A stretch of 62,142 nucleotides of DNA from Muribaculum sp. (GTDB taxonomy: Bacteria > Bacteroidota > Bacteroidia > Bacteroidales > Muribaculaceae). This document shows positions 34,724-43,944 of the stretch, piece by piece. The DNA lies in contig JAMPAZ010000007.1 in assembly GCA_023666965.1 (NCBI GenBank), positions 1-62,142 of the forward strand, written 5' to 3'. The position numbers were made by a program, and so were the translations under genes. The notes beneath the pieces are model-generated. The model was given only the letters and a program-made list of their open reading frames with translations. It was not told the origin of the DNA and ran no database searches. The stretch's first letter is position 1. Each line of letters starts with the position of its first letter.

Positions 34724-36601
34724 ATGAAGAACGCAGATATGAAACAGATTTTGGAAGAAAATGCACGTCGTGTGGCATCGTTGCGTAGCCACTACGACCC
34801 CATGACGGGCGTTGGGTGTGCGGGCGAGCGCGTAGAGGTTGAACGCGGAGGAAAGATGCTCCGTCTGCCTGCTCGTATGGTGGCCGATGAGAAGTATCGG
34901 CTTGTCGTGGCAGATGATGCCGCGTTTGCCGAATTACGGATGAAGCACGATTTTGAATACTGGGCGGCATGTTGCGTGACGGTCAAGGATAAAGTGTCGG
35001 GGATGGACATGAGGCTTCGGTTGAACCGTCCGCAAAGGCGCGTGTTATGCGAGCTTGAGAAGCAACGGCTTGCCGGAAAGCCAATCAGAATGATTATGCT
35101 CAAAGCGCGTCAGTGGGGTGGCAGTACACTCATACAGACATATATGGCGTGGATTCAATGTCTGCATCGTCGTAACTGGAACTCGCTGATTTGCGCGCAC
35201 GTAAAGGATACGTCGGCCACTATCCGCGGGATGTATACGAAGCTTCTTGCCAACTATCCCGAGGAATTTTGGCTCGAGGACGCAAAGCCTTGTTTCAAGC
35301 CGTTTGAACGTTCGGTCAACACGCGTGTCATCGAGGGCCGCGGTTGCATGGTGACCGTAGGGTCATGCGAGGGTCAGGAGGCGGTCAGAGGCGGAGACTA
35401 CGCCATGGCCCACTTGTCGGAAGTGGCGTTTTGGCCCGATACGGTCAACCGTTCGCCCGAGGGATTTATCCGTGCGGTGTGCGGTGGCATTGCACGCGTC
35501 CCGCTTTCTCTGATTGTGCTTGAAAGCACGGCAAACGGAGTCGGTAACTTCTTCCACAACGAATGGTTGCGGTCGGTGCGTGGCGAAAGCGACAAAGTGG
35601 CCGTATTTGTCCCTTGGTATGAGATAGACATCTATTCTTCGCCCGTCGACGATGCCGAGACGCTCTGGACTTCTCTTGACGACTACGAGAAAGGGCTTTG
35701 GGAACGCGGTTGCACGTTGGAACAAATCTGTTGGTATCGAGGCAAACGGCGAGAATATCCTACACGCCAACTGATGGCCGCTGAGTATCCCACTGACGAT
35801 GTTGAAGCGTTTGCCAATACCGGCAACGGGGTGTTCGACATTAATCATGTCGACCGCTTGCGTTCGCTGTGCCGTGAAGCGCCGATGAGGGGCGAGCTGG
35901 CGGTGGGTGCTGTCACCGGGATCGGTGCGCTCGATGTCAAAGGCTTCGTGGAGGATGCCAAGGGAGCATTGTCGGTCTGGAAAACGCCCGCTGAAGGTGT
36001 TTCGGGACGGGGACGGTATGTGGTGGCTGTAGATGTTGGCGGCAGGTCGGCGGCGAGCGACTACTCCGTGATTGCCGTGATTGACCGTTTTGGCGAAGGC
36101 GGTCTGCCGGAAGTGGCGGCTCAGTGGCGAGGTCATATCGACCATGATTTGTTGGCGTGGAAGGCGGCCTCGATAGCTTCGTGGTATTGCGGAGCGTTGC
36201 TTGTCATAGAGAGCAATACCCTCGAGACAGAGCATACCGACGGCGATCCGAGCCTGTATATCTTGACGCAGTTGAGCGATGTCTACCGTAATTTATACTA
36301 TCGCGAGTCGGGCAATCATGCCGGAGGATTAAGGGTGGGGTTTCATACGAATCGTGCAACTAAATCATTGGTCATATGTCATTTGATAGGGCTGGTGCGC
36401 GAGTCGGCCTATATTGAGCGCGATGCCGCGGCGTGCGATGAAATGGTGGTTTATGAGTGCGGCTCCACGGGAGTGTTCGGAGCCAAGGCAGGCTATCACG
36501 ACGACATCCTGATGACGCGTGCCATAGGGCTATACGTTGCTTCCACGATGCCACCGCCGATTAAGGCGATAAAAGTGCCGAGAAGAATTTATAAGTGGTG
36601 A
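34724..36601 (+). CDS. Phage terminase large subunit-like protein (orphan)
   Basis: A 625-aa DNA-packaging-type motor protein. The ATPase shows Walker A-like KARQWGGST (127-135), Walker B-like AHLSEVAFW (229-237) and the coupling motif LESTANG (266-272). The RNase H-like nuclease shows an Asp in VVAVDVGGRSAASDYS, a Glu in LLVIESNT and an Asp in YHDDILMTRA. Domain order and length fit TerL. The Walker B acid pair is Ser-Glu rather than Asp-Glu. No small terminase, portal, capsid or tail genes are in the window; housekeeping genes flank the pair. It may be a domesticated phage remnant or an undescribed DNA-translocating system. Confidence 0.85.
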   Translation: MKNADMKQILEENARRVASLRSHYDPMTGVGCAGERVEVERGGKMLRLPARMVADEKYRLVVADDAAFAELRMKHDFEYWAACCVTVKDKVSGMDMRLRLNRPQRRVLCELEKQRLAGKPIRMIMLKARQWGGSTLIQTYMAWIQCLHRRNWNSLICAHVKDTSATIRGMYTKLLANYPEEFWLEDAKPCFKPFERSVNTRVIEGRGCMVTVGSCEGQEAVRGGDYAMAHLSEVAFWPDTVNRSPEGFIRAVCGGIARVPLSLIVLESTANGVGNFFHNEWLRSVRGESDKVAVFVPWYEIDIYSSPVDDAETLWTSLDDYEKGLWERGCTLEQICWYRGKRREYPTRQLMAAEYPTDDVEAFANTGNGVFDINHVDRLRSLCREAPMRGELAVGAVTGIGALDVKGFVEDAKGALSVWKTPAEGVSGRGRYVVAVDVGGRSAASDYSVIAVIDRFGEGGLPEVAAQWRGHIDHDLLAWKAASIASWYCGALLVIESNTLETEHTDGDPSLYILTQLSDVYRNLYYRESGNHAGGLRVGFHTNRATKSLVICHLIGLVRESAYIERDAAACDEMVVYECGSTGVFGAKAGYHDDILMTRAIGLYVASTMPPPIKAIKVPRRIYKW

Positions 36602-36824
36602 TTTTTCTTTTCGGATGAATTAATTTTGTCTGATTGTAGCAGAAGTGCTTATAAATTTTAATTAAAATTTCTGATTTACGAATCGAAATTGAACTAAAAT
36701 CGTATTTTAGCACAAATAAGTGCTTAATGTGCCAATGGTTAACGATATGTTAAAGCATATTTGCCAATTAAAATAATTATTATATTTGTAAAAATGTTAT
36801 AAATCTAAATCAACATATTTCGCT
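36602..36824. promoter_or_regulatory. Palindrome-rich control region of the vor operon
   Basis: A very AT-rich gap with an 18-bp perfect palindrome (36653-36670), a 7-bp inverted repeat with 3-nt loop (CTAAAAT/ATTTTAG, 36694-36710) and a direct repeat AAGTGCTTA (36643-36651 and 36718-36726) 75 bp apart. A promoter follows (-33 TTTG at 36760-36763, -7 box at 36781-36788). These look like operator sites, though AT-rich DNA yields palindromes easily. Confidence 0.5.
36781..36788 (+). promoter_or_regulatory. -7 box of the vor operon
   Basis: TATATTTG, exact TAnnTTTG, with a TTTG -33 element 17 bp upstream and the vorD ATG 37 bp downstream. Confidence 0.65.
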
Positions 36825-37055
36825 ATGGCAAAAGTTCAAGGAGTCGTAGTCATCAATGAAGAGCGGTGCAAGGGGTGCGACCTGTGTGTGGTGGCATGTC
36901 CGACCAATGTACTCCAACTTCAAAGCATGGAAGTCAATGACCGAGGGTATCATTTTGCATCAATGGTCAACCCCGAGCAGTGTATAGGATGCGCGAGTTG
37001 TGCCATGGTGTGTCCCGACGGATGCATCGAAGTTTACAGAGTCGTTAACAAATAA
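36825..37055 (+). CDS. vorD: 2-oxoacid:ferredoxin oxidoreductase delta subunit (2x[4Fe-4S] ferredoxin)
   Basis: A 76-aa iron-sulfur protein with two classic clusters: Cys15, 18, 21, 25 (CKGCDLCVVACP) and Cys53, 56, 59, 63 (CIGCASCAMVCP). It passes electrons from the TPP centre of the neighbouring catalytic subunits to ferredoxin. It is the first gene of a four-gene unit (delta, alpha, beta, gamma) with a 79-bp gap before the alpha gene. Confidence 0.9.
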   Translation: MAKVQGVVVINEERCKGCDLCVVACPTNVLQLQSMEVNDRGYHFASMVNPEQCIGCASCAMVCPDGCIEVYRVVNK

Positions 37056-37134
37056 TTGATATTCAATTAACAAACCATGCGTAGGGCGATGACTATAAAG
37101 TGAGCCGGACGCAAAACTATCCTACATAACAAGT

Positions 37135-38226
37135 ATGAGTGAAGAAGTAAGATTGATGAAAGGCAATGAGGCCATAGCCCATGCCGCTATCAGATATGGT
37201 GCCGATGGTTATTTCGGCTACCCGATTACACCTCAGAGCGAGGTGCTTGAAACTCTTGAGGAACTGATGCCGTGGGAGACTACCGGAATGGTCGTCCTGC
37301 AGGCCGAAAGCGAAGTGGCGGCCATCAACATGGTCTATGGAGGAGCCGCCTGCGGTAAGGCCGTTTTCACTTCTTCTTCGTCGCCGGGTGTCAGCTTGAA
37401 GCAGGAAGGAATCAGCTACATTGCCGCCGGAGAATTGCCGGCGCTCATCATAAATGTGATGCGCGGAGGTCCCGGTCTGGGTACTATTCAACCCTCGCAG
37501 GCCGATTATTTTCAGGCCACTAAAGGTGGAGGCCACGGCGACTACCACTTGATAACGCTTGCTCCGTCTTCTGTGCAGGAGATGGCTGACTTCGTAGGCT
37601 TGGGATTTGACCTTGCATTTAAATACTGCACTCCGTCAATCATCCTTGCCGACGGAATTGTAGGGCAGATGATGGAGAAGGTAGTGCTTCCGCCTCAGCG
37701 TCCGCGCCGCACTGCCGAGGAGATTGCCCGCCAATGTCCGTGGGCGGTGACCGGAAAGCCGGCTTCTCGTAAGCGCAATGTTATGACCACTCTCGAACTT
37801 GAACCTTCGGCCATGGAGGTTATCAACAATCGCCTACAGGAAAAGTATAAGCTGATCGAGGAGAACGAAGTGAGGTTCAGCACATACGAGGCTGACGATG
37901 CCGAATATCTCGTGGTGGCGTTCGGCTCGATTGCGCGGATATGCCAGAAAGCCATCGAGGAAGCCCGCGAGCAGGGCATCAAGATCGGCTTGCTTCGTCC
38001 CATCACGCTTTGGCCGTTCCCGAAGGACGAGATTGACCGCCTGTCGAAGAAAGTCAAGGGAATACTCGTTGTGGAGATAAATGCCGGACAGATGATAGAA
38101 GATGTCCGCCTTGCCTGCCGCGACCGTGTACCCGTCTATCATTTTGGCCGTCTCGGCGGAATGATTCCGGATCCGCAGGAGGTGTTGGATGCATTCTTTA
38201 ATCATTTTCCCGAAGCTAACAAATAA
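37135..38226 (+). CDS. vorB: 2-oxoacid:ferredoxin oxidoreductase alpha subunit (VorB-type)
   Basis: A 363-aa subunit with the pyrimidine-binding domain at the N-terminus (YGADGYFGYPITPQSE, then VLQAESEVAAINMVYGGA and TSSSSPGVSLKQEGI) and a transketolase-C-like domain near the end (KIGLLRPITLWPFP). The order and length fit the branched-chain 2-oxoacid (Vor) class, which makes or consumes isobutyryl-CoA and related acyl-CoAs anaerobically. A 2-oxoglutarate (Kor) specificity cannot be excluded from sequence alone. Confidence 0.88.
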   Translation: MSEEVRLMKGNEAIAHAAIRYGADGYFGYPITPQSEVLETLEELMPWETTGMVVLQAESEVAAINMVYGGAACGKAVFTSSSSPGVSLKQEGISYIAAGELPALIINVMRGGPGLGTIQPSQADYFQATKGGGHGDYHLITLAPSSVQEMADFVGLGFDLAFKYCTPSIILADGIVGQMMEKVVLPPQRPRRTAEEIARQCPWAVTGKPASRKRNVMTTLELEPSAMEVINNRLQEKYKLIEENEVRFSTYEADDAEYLVVAFGSIARICQKAIEEAREQGIKIGLLRPITLWPFPKDEIDRLSKKVKGILVVEINAGQMIEDVRLACRDRVPVYHFGRLGGMIPDPQEVLDAFFNHFPEANK

Positions 38227-38243
38227 TAAAATTCGTCACCGAT

Positions 38244-39014
38244 ATGGAGAAACATGAGATAATAAAAGAAGAGAATCGAGTGTATAAGCGTCCGAAACTG
38301 CTTACCGACAATATAATGCACTATTGTCCGGGCTGTAGCCACGGTGTCGTACATAAGTTAGTGGCCGAGGTGATAGAAGAGCTTGGACTCGAGGAGAAGA
38401 CCATCGGCATCGCCCCCGTTGGATGCGCGGTGTTTGCATATAACTATATCGACATCGACTGGATCGAAGCTGCCCACGGACGTGCTCCGGCAATAGCCTC
38501 GGCAGTAAAGCGTCTGATGCCCGACAAGATGGTGTTTACCTATCAAGGCGACGGTGACTTGGCCGCTATCGGTACGTGCGAGTCGATTCATGCCGCCAAC
38601 CGCGGCGAGAACATCGTCATTATATTTATCAACAACGGTATATATGGTATGACAGGAGGCCAGATGGCCCCCACCACCTTGGAGGGGATGAAGACTTCGA
38701 CCACCCCGTATGGCCGGCGAGTGGATTTGAATGGCTATCCGCTGAAAATCAGTCCGCTTTTTGCTCAACTCGACGGTACATGCTATGTGACCCGCCAGAG
38801 CGTACACACTCCTGCCAACACGCGTAAGACGAAAGCGGCTCTTAAGCAGGCTTTTCAAAACGCCATGAACGGTCTGGGAACCTCGGTAGTCGAGGTGGTC
38901 AGCACGTGCAACTCCGGTTGGAAAATGACTCCTGCGCAAGCTAATAAGTGGATGGAAGAGAATATGCTGGTGAAGTATCCGTTGGGCGACCTTAAAAACA
39001 CTGTAAAGAAATGA
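38244..39014 (+). CDS. vorA: 2-oxoacid:ferredoxin oxidoreductase beta subunit (TPP-binding)
   Basis: A 256-aa subunit holding the thiamine pyrophosphate site: YCPGCSHGVVHKL near the N-terminus, the GDGDLAAIG Mg/TPP loop (about 98-106) and NNGIYGMTGGQMAPTT (about 129-144). It overlaps the gamma gene by 4 bp (ATGA), indicating coupled translation. Confidence 0.9.
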   Translation: MEKHEIIKEENRVYKRPKLLTDNIMHYCPGCSHGVVHKLVAEVIEELGLEEKTIGIAPVGCAVFAYNYIDIDWIEAAHGRAPAIASAVKRLMPDKMVFTYQGDGDLAAIGTCESIHAANRGENIVIIFINNGIYGMTGGQMAPTTLEGMKTSTTPYGRRVDLNGYPLKISPLFAQLDGTCYVTRQSVHTPANTRKTKAALKQAFQNAMNGLGTSVVEVVSTCNSGWKMTPAQANKWMEENMLVKYPLGDLKNTVKK

Positions 39015-39547
39015 AGACTGAAATAATTATAGCCGGATTCGGCGGACAGGGCGTCCTGTCAATGGGTAAAATTCTGGCATACGCGGCACTGATGAACGAC
39101 TTGGAAGTGACCTGGATGCCTGCCTACGGACCAGAGCAACGTGGCGGTACGGCAAATGTAACAGTCATTCTGAGCGACAAGCAGATAAGCTCGCCCGTGC
39201 TTAACCGCTACGACATAGTGGTGGCATTGAACCAACAGAGTCTCGACAAGTTTGAGTCGAAGGTGAAGCCCGGAGGAATTCTGATTTATGACGCATACGG
39301 CATACACCGCGCTCCGACTCGCACTGACATAACGGTTAAGAAGATTCCTGCAATGGACGTTTGTCTGGAGATGGGCAACACCAAAATCTATAATATGGTG
39401 GTGCTCGGAGCGGTGCTCGGAATGCGCGACATGCTTCCGCTCGATGCAGTGACGCGTGGATTGAAAAAGACACTTCCCGAACGTCACCATCATCTCATAC
39501 CTCTGAATGAAGAGGCCATAAAACGTGGCATGGAGCTTGTGAAATAA
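39011..39547 (+). CDS. vorC: 2-oxoacid:ferredoxin oxidoreductase gamma subunit
   Basis: A 178-aa protein of the POR gamma family: IIAGFGGQGVLSMGKILAYA at the N-terminus, WMPAYGPEQRGGTANV (about 35-50) and VALNQQSLDKF. It completes the delta-alpha-beta-gamma set. The stop codon lies inside the left arm of a strong bidirectional terminator. Confidence 0.9.
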   Translation: MKTEIIIAGFGGQGVLSMGKILAYAALMNDLEVTWMPAYGPEQRGGTANVTVILSDKQISSPVLNRYDIVVALNQQSLDKFESKVKPGGILIYDAYGIHRAPTRTDITVKKIPAMDVCLEMGNTKIYNMVVLGAVLGMRDMLPLDAVTRGLKKTLPERHHHLIPLNEEAIKRGMELVK

Positions 39548-39584
39548 TAATAATGCCGGGCACATCGCCCGGCATTATTATTAT
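39544..39584. terminator. Bidirectional terminator between vorC and the aldolase gene
   Basis: A perfect 18-bp stem (39544-39561 with 39567-39584) with a GCCGGGC/GCCCGGC core, AAT-rich flanks and a 5-nt loop. A run of A/T on each side serves both convergent genes. Both stop codons (39545-39547 and 39581-39583) are inside the stem. Confidence 0.9.
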
Positions 39585-40639
39585 GCGATGGTGATTTCTT
39601 TGTCGAGATATATGTCCTGAATGGCGTTGAGGAGTTTGACTCCGTCGTCCATCGGGCGTTGGAAAGCCTTTCGGCCACATATCAACCCCATTCCTCCGGC
39701 ACGCTTATTGATGACGGCCGTCGTGACAGCGTCGAGCAGGTCGGTCTGTCCGTTTGATGCCCCGCCTGAATTTATCAGTCCGACCCGGCCCATATATCCG
39801 TTGGCCACTTGATAGCGGCAGAGGTCAATTGGGTGCGAGGTGGTCAGGTCGGTATATACCTTATCGTCTGTTTTGCCAAAGTTAATGGCTTTGAAGCCTC
39901 CGTTTGTGGTAGGTAATTTTTGCTTTACGATGTCGGCCTTAATGGTTACGCCCAGGCGGTCGGCCTGACCGGTGAGGTCTGCGGCCGTGTGATAGTCTAC
40001 TCCGTCTTTTTTGAAGGCATTGTTTCGCAGATAGCACCATAGTACGGTGACTAATCCCAGCTCGTGGGCATATTCAAATGCTTCGGCCACGTGTATCAGT
40101 TGCTCGCGACTCTCCGTAGACCCGAAATATATTGTTGCGCCTACTGCCGCGGCTCCCATATCCCATGCTTCCTTGACTGTACCGAACATCACCTGATTAT
40201 AGCTGTTGGGGTATGTCAGCAACTCATTGTGGTTGAGCTTTACGAGGAATGGAATCTTGTGGGCGTACTTTCGCGCTACAGCTCCGAGATTGCCGAAAGA
40301 GGAGGCTACGGCATTGCAACCGCCTTCGATGGCAAGACGTACGATGTTCTCAGGGTCGAAATAGACAGGATTTTTTGCGAATGAAGCGCCTGCGCCATGT
40401 TCAATGTCCTGGTCGACGGGAAGGATGGAGAGGTATCCGGTGTTGGCAAGCCGTCCGTGGCCGAGCAGCCGCTGTAGATTGTTAAGCGTCGGGATGTTAC
40501 GGTCAGTATCAATCCATAATTTGTCGACGGTTTCGGGCGATGGCAGATGAATCATCGACTTGTCGATGCACCGGCATTTGTAGTCGAGCAGATACTCGGC
40601 TTTATCGCCAAGAAGGGTTATGATGTCGGAATGTGTCAT
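39581..40639 (-). CDS. fbaB: Class I fructose-bisphosphate aldolase (FbaB/DhnA type)
   Basis: A 352-aa Schiff-base aldolase that cleaves fructose 1,6-bisphosphate. Family segments include [31 protein letters not shown] (Lys region), VGATIYFGS, the Schiff-base Lys neighbourhood in [14 protein letters not shown], and phosphate-binding [12 protein letters not shown] and [17 protein letters not shown]. Length matches archaeal/bacterial FbaB. It stands alone between a terminator and a transporter gene. Confidence 0.93.
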   Translation of the reverse strand: MTHSDIITLLGDKAEYLLDYKCRCIDKSMIHLPSPETVDKLWIDTDRNIPTLNNLQRLLGHGRLANTGYLSILPVDQDIEHGAGASFAKNPVYFDPENIVRLAIEGGCNAVASSFGNLGAVARKYAHKIPFLVKLNHNELLTYPNSYNQVMFGTVKEAWDMGAAAVGATIYFGSTESREQLIHVAEAFEYAHELGLVTVLWCYLRNNAFKKDGVDYHTAADLTGQADRLGVTIKADIVKQKLPTTNGGFKAINFGKTDDKVYTDLTTSHPIDLCRYQVANGYMGRVGLINSGGASNGQTDLLDAVTTAVINKRAGGMGLICGRKAFQRPMDDGVKLLNAIQDIYLDKEITIA

Positions 40640-40758
40640 ATTTGTGAGACTTATGAGTATGTAATTTAATGATTATATCGAGTTAACAAATGTGGGGGAC
40701 AGTTCGTTGCGGCGATTAACATTTCTTGGCTCTGATTTCCGGATGGTCGTACTCTTCG

Positions 40759-42456
40759 CTATACAATCAGGGGCACAAGCATACCGGCAATGATGAGTGT
40801 GATGCTCCCGACTGCGTACGTCACGGTATAGCTCATGGCCGGAAGAGTACTGTCGAGACTGTCCTGGATAGCACCGAGGGCTGCTACGGCGTTTCGGCTG
40901 CCCGCAACGCAGCCTAATGTCACGGCCGGGGGAAAATGAAATATCTTAGAGCCTATCAAAATGGCTAAAATCAGCGGAACAGACGTGCAAACAACGCCGG
41001 CTAAAAACATTTCAAGACCTACCGTTTTCAGTCCGGCTATGAATGTCGGTCCGGCTCCAAGCCCTACGACGGCAATGAACATGTTAAGCCCCATGTTATT
41101 CATAAACCATATCACTGGTCGGGGAATGCGTCCGTATGTGGGCCGTTTGTTTCTCAGCCATCCTAAAATCAGCCCGGCAAGTATAGCTCCTCCGCTTGTT
41201 GAAAGGGATACCGGTATTCCATTGAAATACACAGTCAATGCTCCTATAAAGCAACCAACGGCTATGCCGAGTCCTGTAAATGTCATGTCGGTATCTTCCG
41301 TAGGCCGGTCGGAATATCCTATTTCGGGAACTGCCTCTGCGACATCTTGTGGCAGTCCGACGAGCGTTATTATGTCGCCGGCCTCAAGAACAGTCTTACT
41401 TCGCATTGGTATGGAGTTGTCGTCGCGAACTATTTTTCTGACCATCACGCCGCGCATGTAGTCCTGTCGACGTAATTCGCCGATAGTCATTCCTGAAATT
41501 CCTGATTTCGAGATTGTGACAGGCAGGTTTTCGGCGGTGAAATTCAGAAGCTCATGGTCGGTGACTTCAGGGCCTATCCATCCGGCATCGTCAATGATAG
41601 ACTCCCGTCGGCCACTTAAGACGATTACGTCGCCTTTTCTAATTCTTAATCCGGGTTGCGGGTCGGAGATTTCACCTCGCAGACGAAGCCGTTCGATGAA
41701 ATGGCGCAGTCCCATCTCTTTTATGTGGCGTTCGACCTCTTCGACCGAGCGGGAATGGTTGAAGTAGTCAGATTCAACTCGATAGGCGCGGAATGAAATC
41801 GGCCGATTGGCTACAAACGTTCCGGGTTCGGGAACAAAATCGCCCGAGTCCATTTCTGCCTCCAGTTTTGCTGTTTGCTCCTTAACTTTTGACAAACCGC
41901 CAAGCAATATCGGCCCCAGATTGGCTATAACCCAGGCCGATCCGATGGTGCCGAAGACGTAGCATACTGCGTAACAAGCGGGAATTATTTCGATATACGA
42001 CTTTTCAGTTGCCTCCGGAAGTCCGAGCGAGTGTATGGTGCTTGCTCCGACTCCAATGACGGCGGAGAATGCCTGAGAACCGGAAAAGAGCCCCACGGCC
42101 ATACCTTTGTTATAACCCATAATCAGGCTTACGGCTACAACCGTAGTTATACACAACGCCACCTCTACCAATGCGAATCCTATCTGCTTCAAACCATCTC
42201 CCCTTAGAGAGCGAAAGAACTGAGGGCCGACACTATAGCCGATGGCAAAGAGAAAGAGCATGAATGAGACATTTTTCAGTTCGTCAGATACGGGAATGTC
42301 AAGTTGCCCGATGATGACTCCGACTATCAGAGTGGCCGTTACGGGGCCAAGAGAGAAAGATCGGTATTTAAGTCCGCCGAGCCAAAATCCTAATCCGATA
42401 GTTAAAAATATGGGAATTACGGGGTTATTACGAAATATTTCAGCAATCCACTCCAT
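40759..42456 (-). CDS. AspT/YidE-type transporter with two RCK_C domains
   Basis: A 565-aa inner-membrane protein of the AspT-YidE-YbjL duplication family. About five helices at each end (GFWLGGLKYRSFSLGPVTATLIVG and a similar GLGIAVGCFIGALTVYF... block) flank two regulator-type RCK_C domains (VIVLSGRRESI and DIITLVGLPQDV). Known relatives exchange aspartate or other anions; substrate unknown here. The start at 42456 (MEWIAEIF) was chosen because the extension to 42516 is polar and unlike the family. Confidence 0.85.
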   Translation of the reverse strand: MEWIAEIFRNNPVIPIFLTIGLGFWLGGLKYRSFSLGPVTATLIVGVIIGQLDIPVSDELKNVSFMLFLFAIGYSVGPQFFRSLRGDGLKQIGFALVEVALCITTVVAVSLIMGYNKGMAVGLFSGSQAFSAVIGVGASTIHSLGLPEATEKSYIEIIPACYAVCYVFGTIGSAWVIANLGPILLGGLSKVKEQTAKLEAEMDSGDFVPEPGTFVANRPISFRAYRVESDYFNHSRSVEEVERHIKEMGLRHFIERLRLRGEISDPQPGLRIRKGDVIVLSGRRESIIDDAGWIGPEVTDHELLNFTAENLPVTISKSGISGMTIGELRRQDYMRGVMVRKIVRDDNSIPMRSKTVLEAGDIITLVGLPQDVAEAVPEIGYSDRPTEDTDMTFTGLGIAVGCFIGALTVYFNGIPVSLSTSGGAILAGLILGWLRNKRPTYGRIPRPVIWFMNNMGLNMFIAVVGLGAGPTFIAGLKTVGLEMFLAGVVCTSVPLILAILIGSKIFHFPPAVTLGCVAGSRNAVAALGAIQDSLDSTLPAMSYTVTYAVGSITLIIAGMLVPLIV

Positions 42457-42566
42457 CTCACAAATTTTATAGTAGATTTTTGAATTAAGAACGAGCGAAA
42501 TAACGGTCTTGTTCATAACTTACATCGCAGGACGATGTGGAATTTGTGCGGCGAATGGAAATTATG

Positions 42567-42574
42567 TATATTTG
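42567..42574 (+). promoter_or_regulatory. -7 box for the thioesterase-HAD-kinase unit
   Basis: TATATTTG, exact consensus, 20 bp before the ATG at 42595; it excludes the longer start at 42535. Confidence 0.6.
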
Positions 42575-42594
42575 TATGGCTTTCACAAAAAAAT

Positions 42595-43077
42595 ATGACT
42601 GAGATGAGAGAAGCAATAATATTGCCTCCGAGCGGCAATCCGAGGGTTCCCGAACAGGAATTCCCGTTTCGGCATATTCTGCCGTTGCAGATTCGGTTCA
42701 ATGACATTGATATGCTCGGCCACCTTAATAACGGCGTTTATCTGACATTTTTCGATCTGGGGAAGGCCCGCTATTTCCAAGATGTGTTTCCGCAACGGAT
42801 TGAGTGGCGCAAGATTAATATAGTGGTGGTAAATATAAACTGCGACTTTTATGCTCCGACGTTCATTGACGAAAAGATTTCGGTTGTGACGACCGTAACG
42901 CATGTCGGTGAAAAAAGTCTGCGTTTAGAGCAACGTATAATCAATCCGGAGAGCGGAGAAGTCAAGTGCCTCGGACGTACGACAATGGCCGGAATCAATT
43001 TAGCTACCGGAAAGTCGGCTCCGCTCGAGCCGGAATGGGTGGCGGCTCTTGAAGCATACGAGGGACGCAAGCTATGA
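42595..43077 (+). CDS. Hotdog-fold acyl-CoA thioesterase
   Basis: A 160-aa protein of the 4-hydroxybenzoyl-CoA thioesterase/YbgC type: IRFNDIDMLGHLNNGVYLTF (catalytic Asp plus HLNN helix), then NINCDFYAPTF and LGRTTMAGINLATGK strands. It hydrolyses acyl-CoA thioesters; the acyl chain is unknown. It overlaps the next gene by 4 bp. A second in-frame ATG three codons on is possible. Confidence 0.85.
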   Translation: MTEMREAIILPPSGNPRVPEQEFPFRHILPLQIRFNDIDMLGHLNNGVYLTFFDLGKARYFQDVFPQRIEWRKINIVVVNINCDFYAPTFIDEKISVVTTVTHVGEKSLRLEQRIINPESGEVKCLGRTTMAGINLATGKSAPLEPEWVAALEAYEGRKL

Positions 43078-43919
43078 CGACTCTTTATGTCAGCGATATG
43101 GACGGCACATTGCTCAACGACAATAGCCGTGTGAGCGATGTCAGTGCCGGCATAATAAGTGGTCTGAGCCGTGAAGGAGCTTTGATTACTGTTGCGACCG
43201 CGCGGACACCCGCAACGGTGGAACCGTTGCTTTCCGACACTTATACGTCGATCCCTGCTATAGTTATGACCGGAGCTTCGTTTTGGAACCGTGCGGATCA
43301 ATCTTATCTTGAGACTCGGTTCATTCAGCCAGCGACGGCAGAGCGCATTCGAGGAATAGCGCGTGAACATGGCGTGCATCCGTTCGTCTATACGCTCGGC
43401 GACGACGGAGTGCTAAATGTGTATAAGGATTCTCCCTTGACGGAGCTTGACCGGACGTTTATCGACGAACGGCGCGGACTTAAGCTGAAACGCTTTTTGA
43501 TTGACAGTCCGGATGCCTCTGCATTGTCAGACAAGCGAACCATGCTGATGTTTGCCTCGGGTCCGAAAAATGTCATTTCGGAGACTGCGGCGGACTTGCG
43601 CGAGAAAGTGGACTGCTCCCCGGGTAACTATCTTGATATATTCGACCCTGCCATAGGCTATCTTGACGTTTATGCTTCGGGAATTAACAAGGCTGAGGCT
43701 GTCAGGCGTTTAGCCGCTAAAGTCGGGGCCGAAAGAGTGGTGGTTTTCGGCGACAACCTTAACGACATTCCGATGATGAAGGCGGCCGATGTGGCCGTTG
43801 CTGTAGAAAATGCCCTCCCCGAGGTCAAAGAAGCCGCGCATAGGGTGATAGGGTTGAATACAGACGATTCCGTTGCTCGATTTATCGAGGCAGACTATCG
43901 TCAGAACCGCAATAATTAG
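43074..43919 (+). CDS. HAD-superfamily Cof-type phosphatase
   Basis: A 281-aa cytoplasmic hydrolase with HAD motif I VSDMDGTLLND (Asp8/Asp10), a class IIB cap, a conserved Lys in SGINKAEAVRRLA, and motif IV VVFGDNLNDIPMM. Substrates of Cof-type enzymes are sugar phosphates, nucleotides or FMN; specificity cannot be read here. Its stop is 25 bp before the kinase start. Confidence 0.9.
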   Translation: MTTLYVSDMDGTLLNDNSRVSDVSAGIISGLSREGALITVATARTPATVEPLLSDTYTSIPAIVMTGASFWNRADQSYLETRFIQPATAERIRGIAREHGVHPFVYTLGDDGVLNVYKDSPLTELDRTFIDERRGLKLKRFLIDSPDASALSDKRTMLMFASGPKNVISETAADLREKVDCSPGNYLDIFDPAIGYLDVYASGINKAEAVRRLAAKVGAERVVVFGDNLNDIPMMKAADVAVAVENALPEVKEAAHRVIGLNTDDSVARFIEADYRQNRNN

Positions 43920-43944
43920 TCGTTCAGAACCGTTATCTACGCGT

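Noticed and set aside
32559-36601. Prophage call for the terminase region
   Set aside because: No integrase, portal, capsid, tail, lysis or attachment sites were found and housekeeping genes flank the pair, so only an orphan module is supported.
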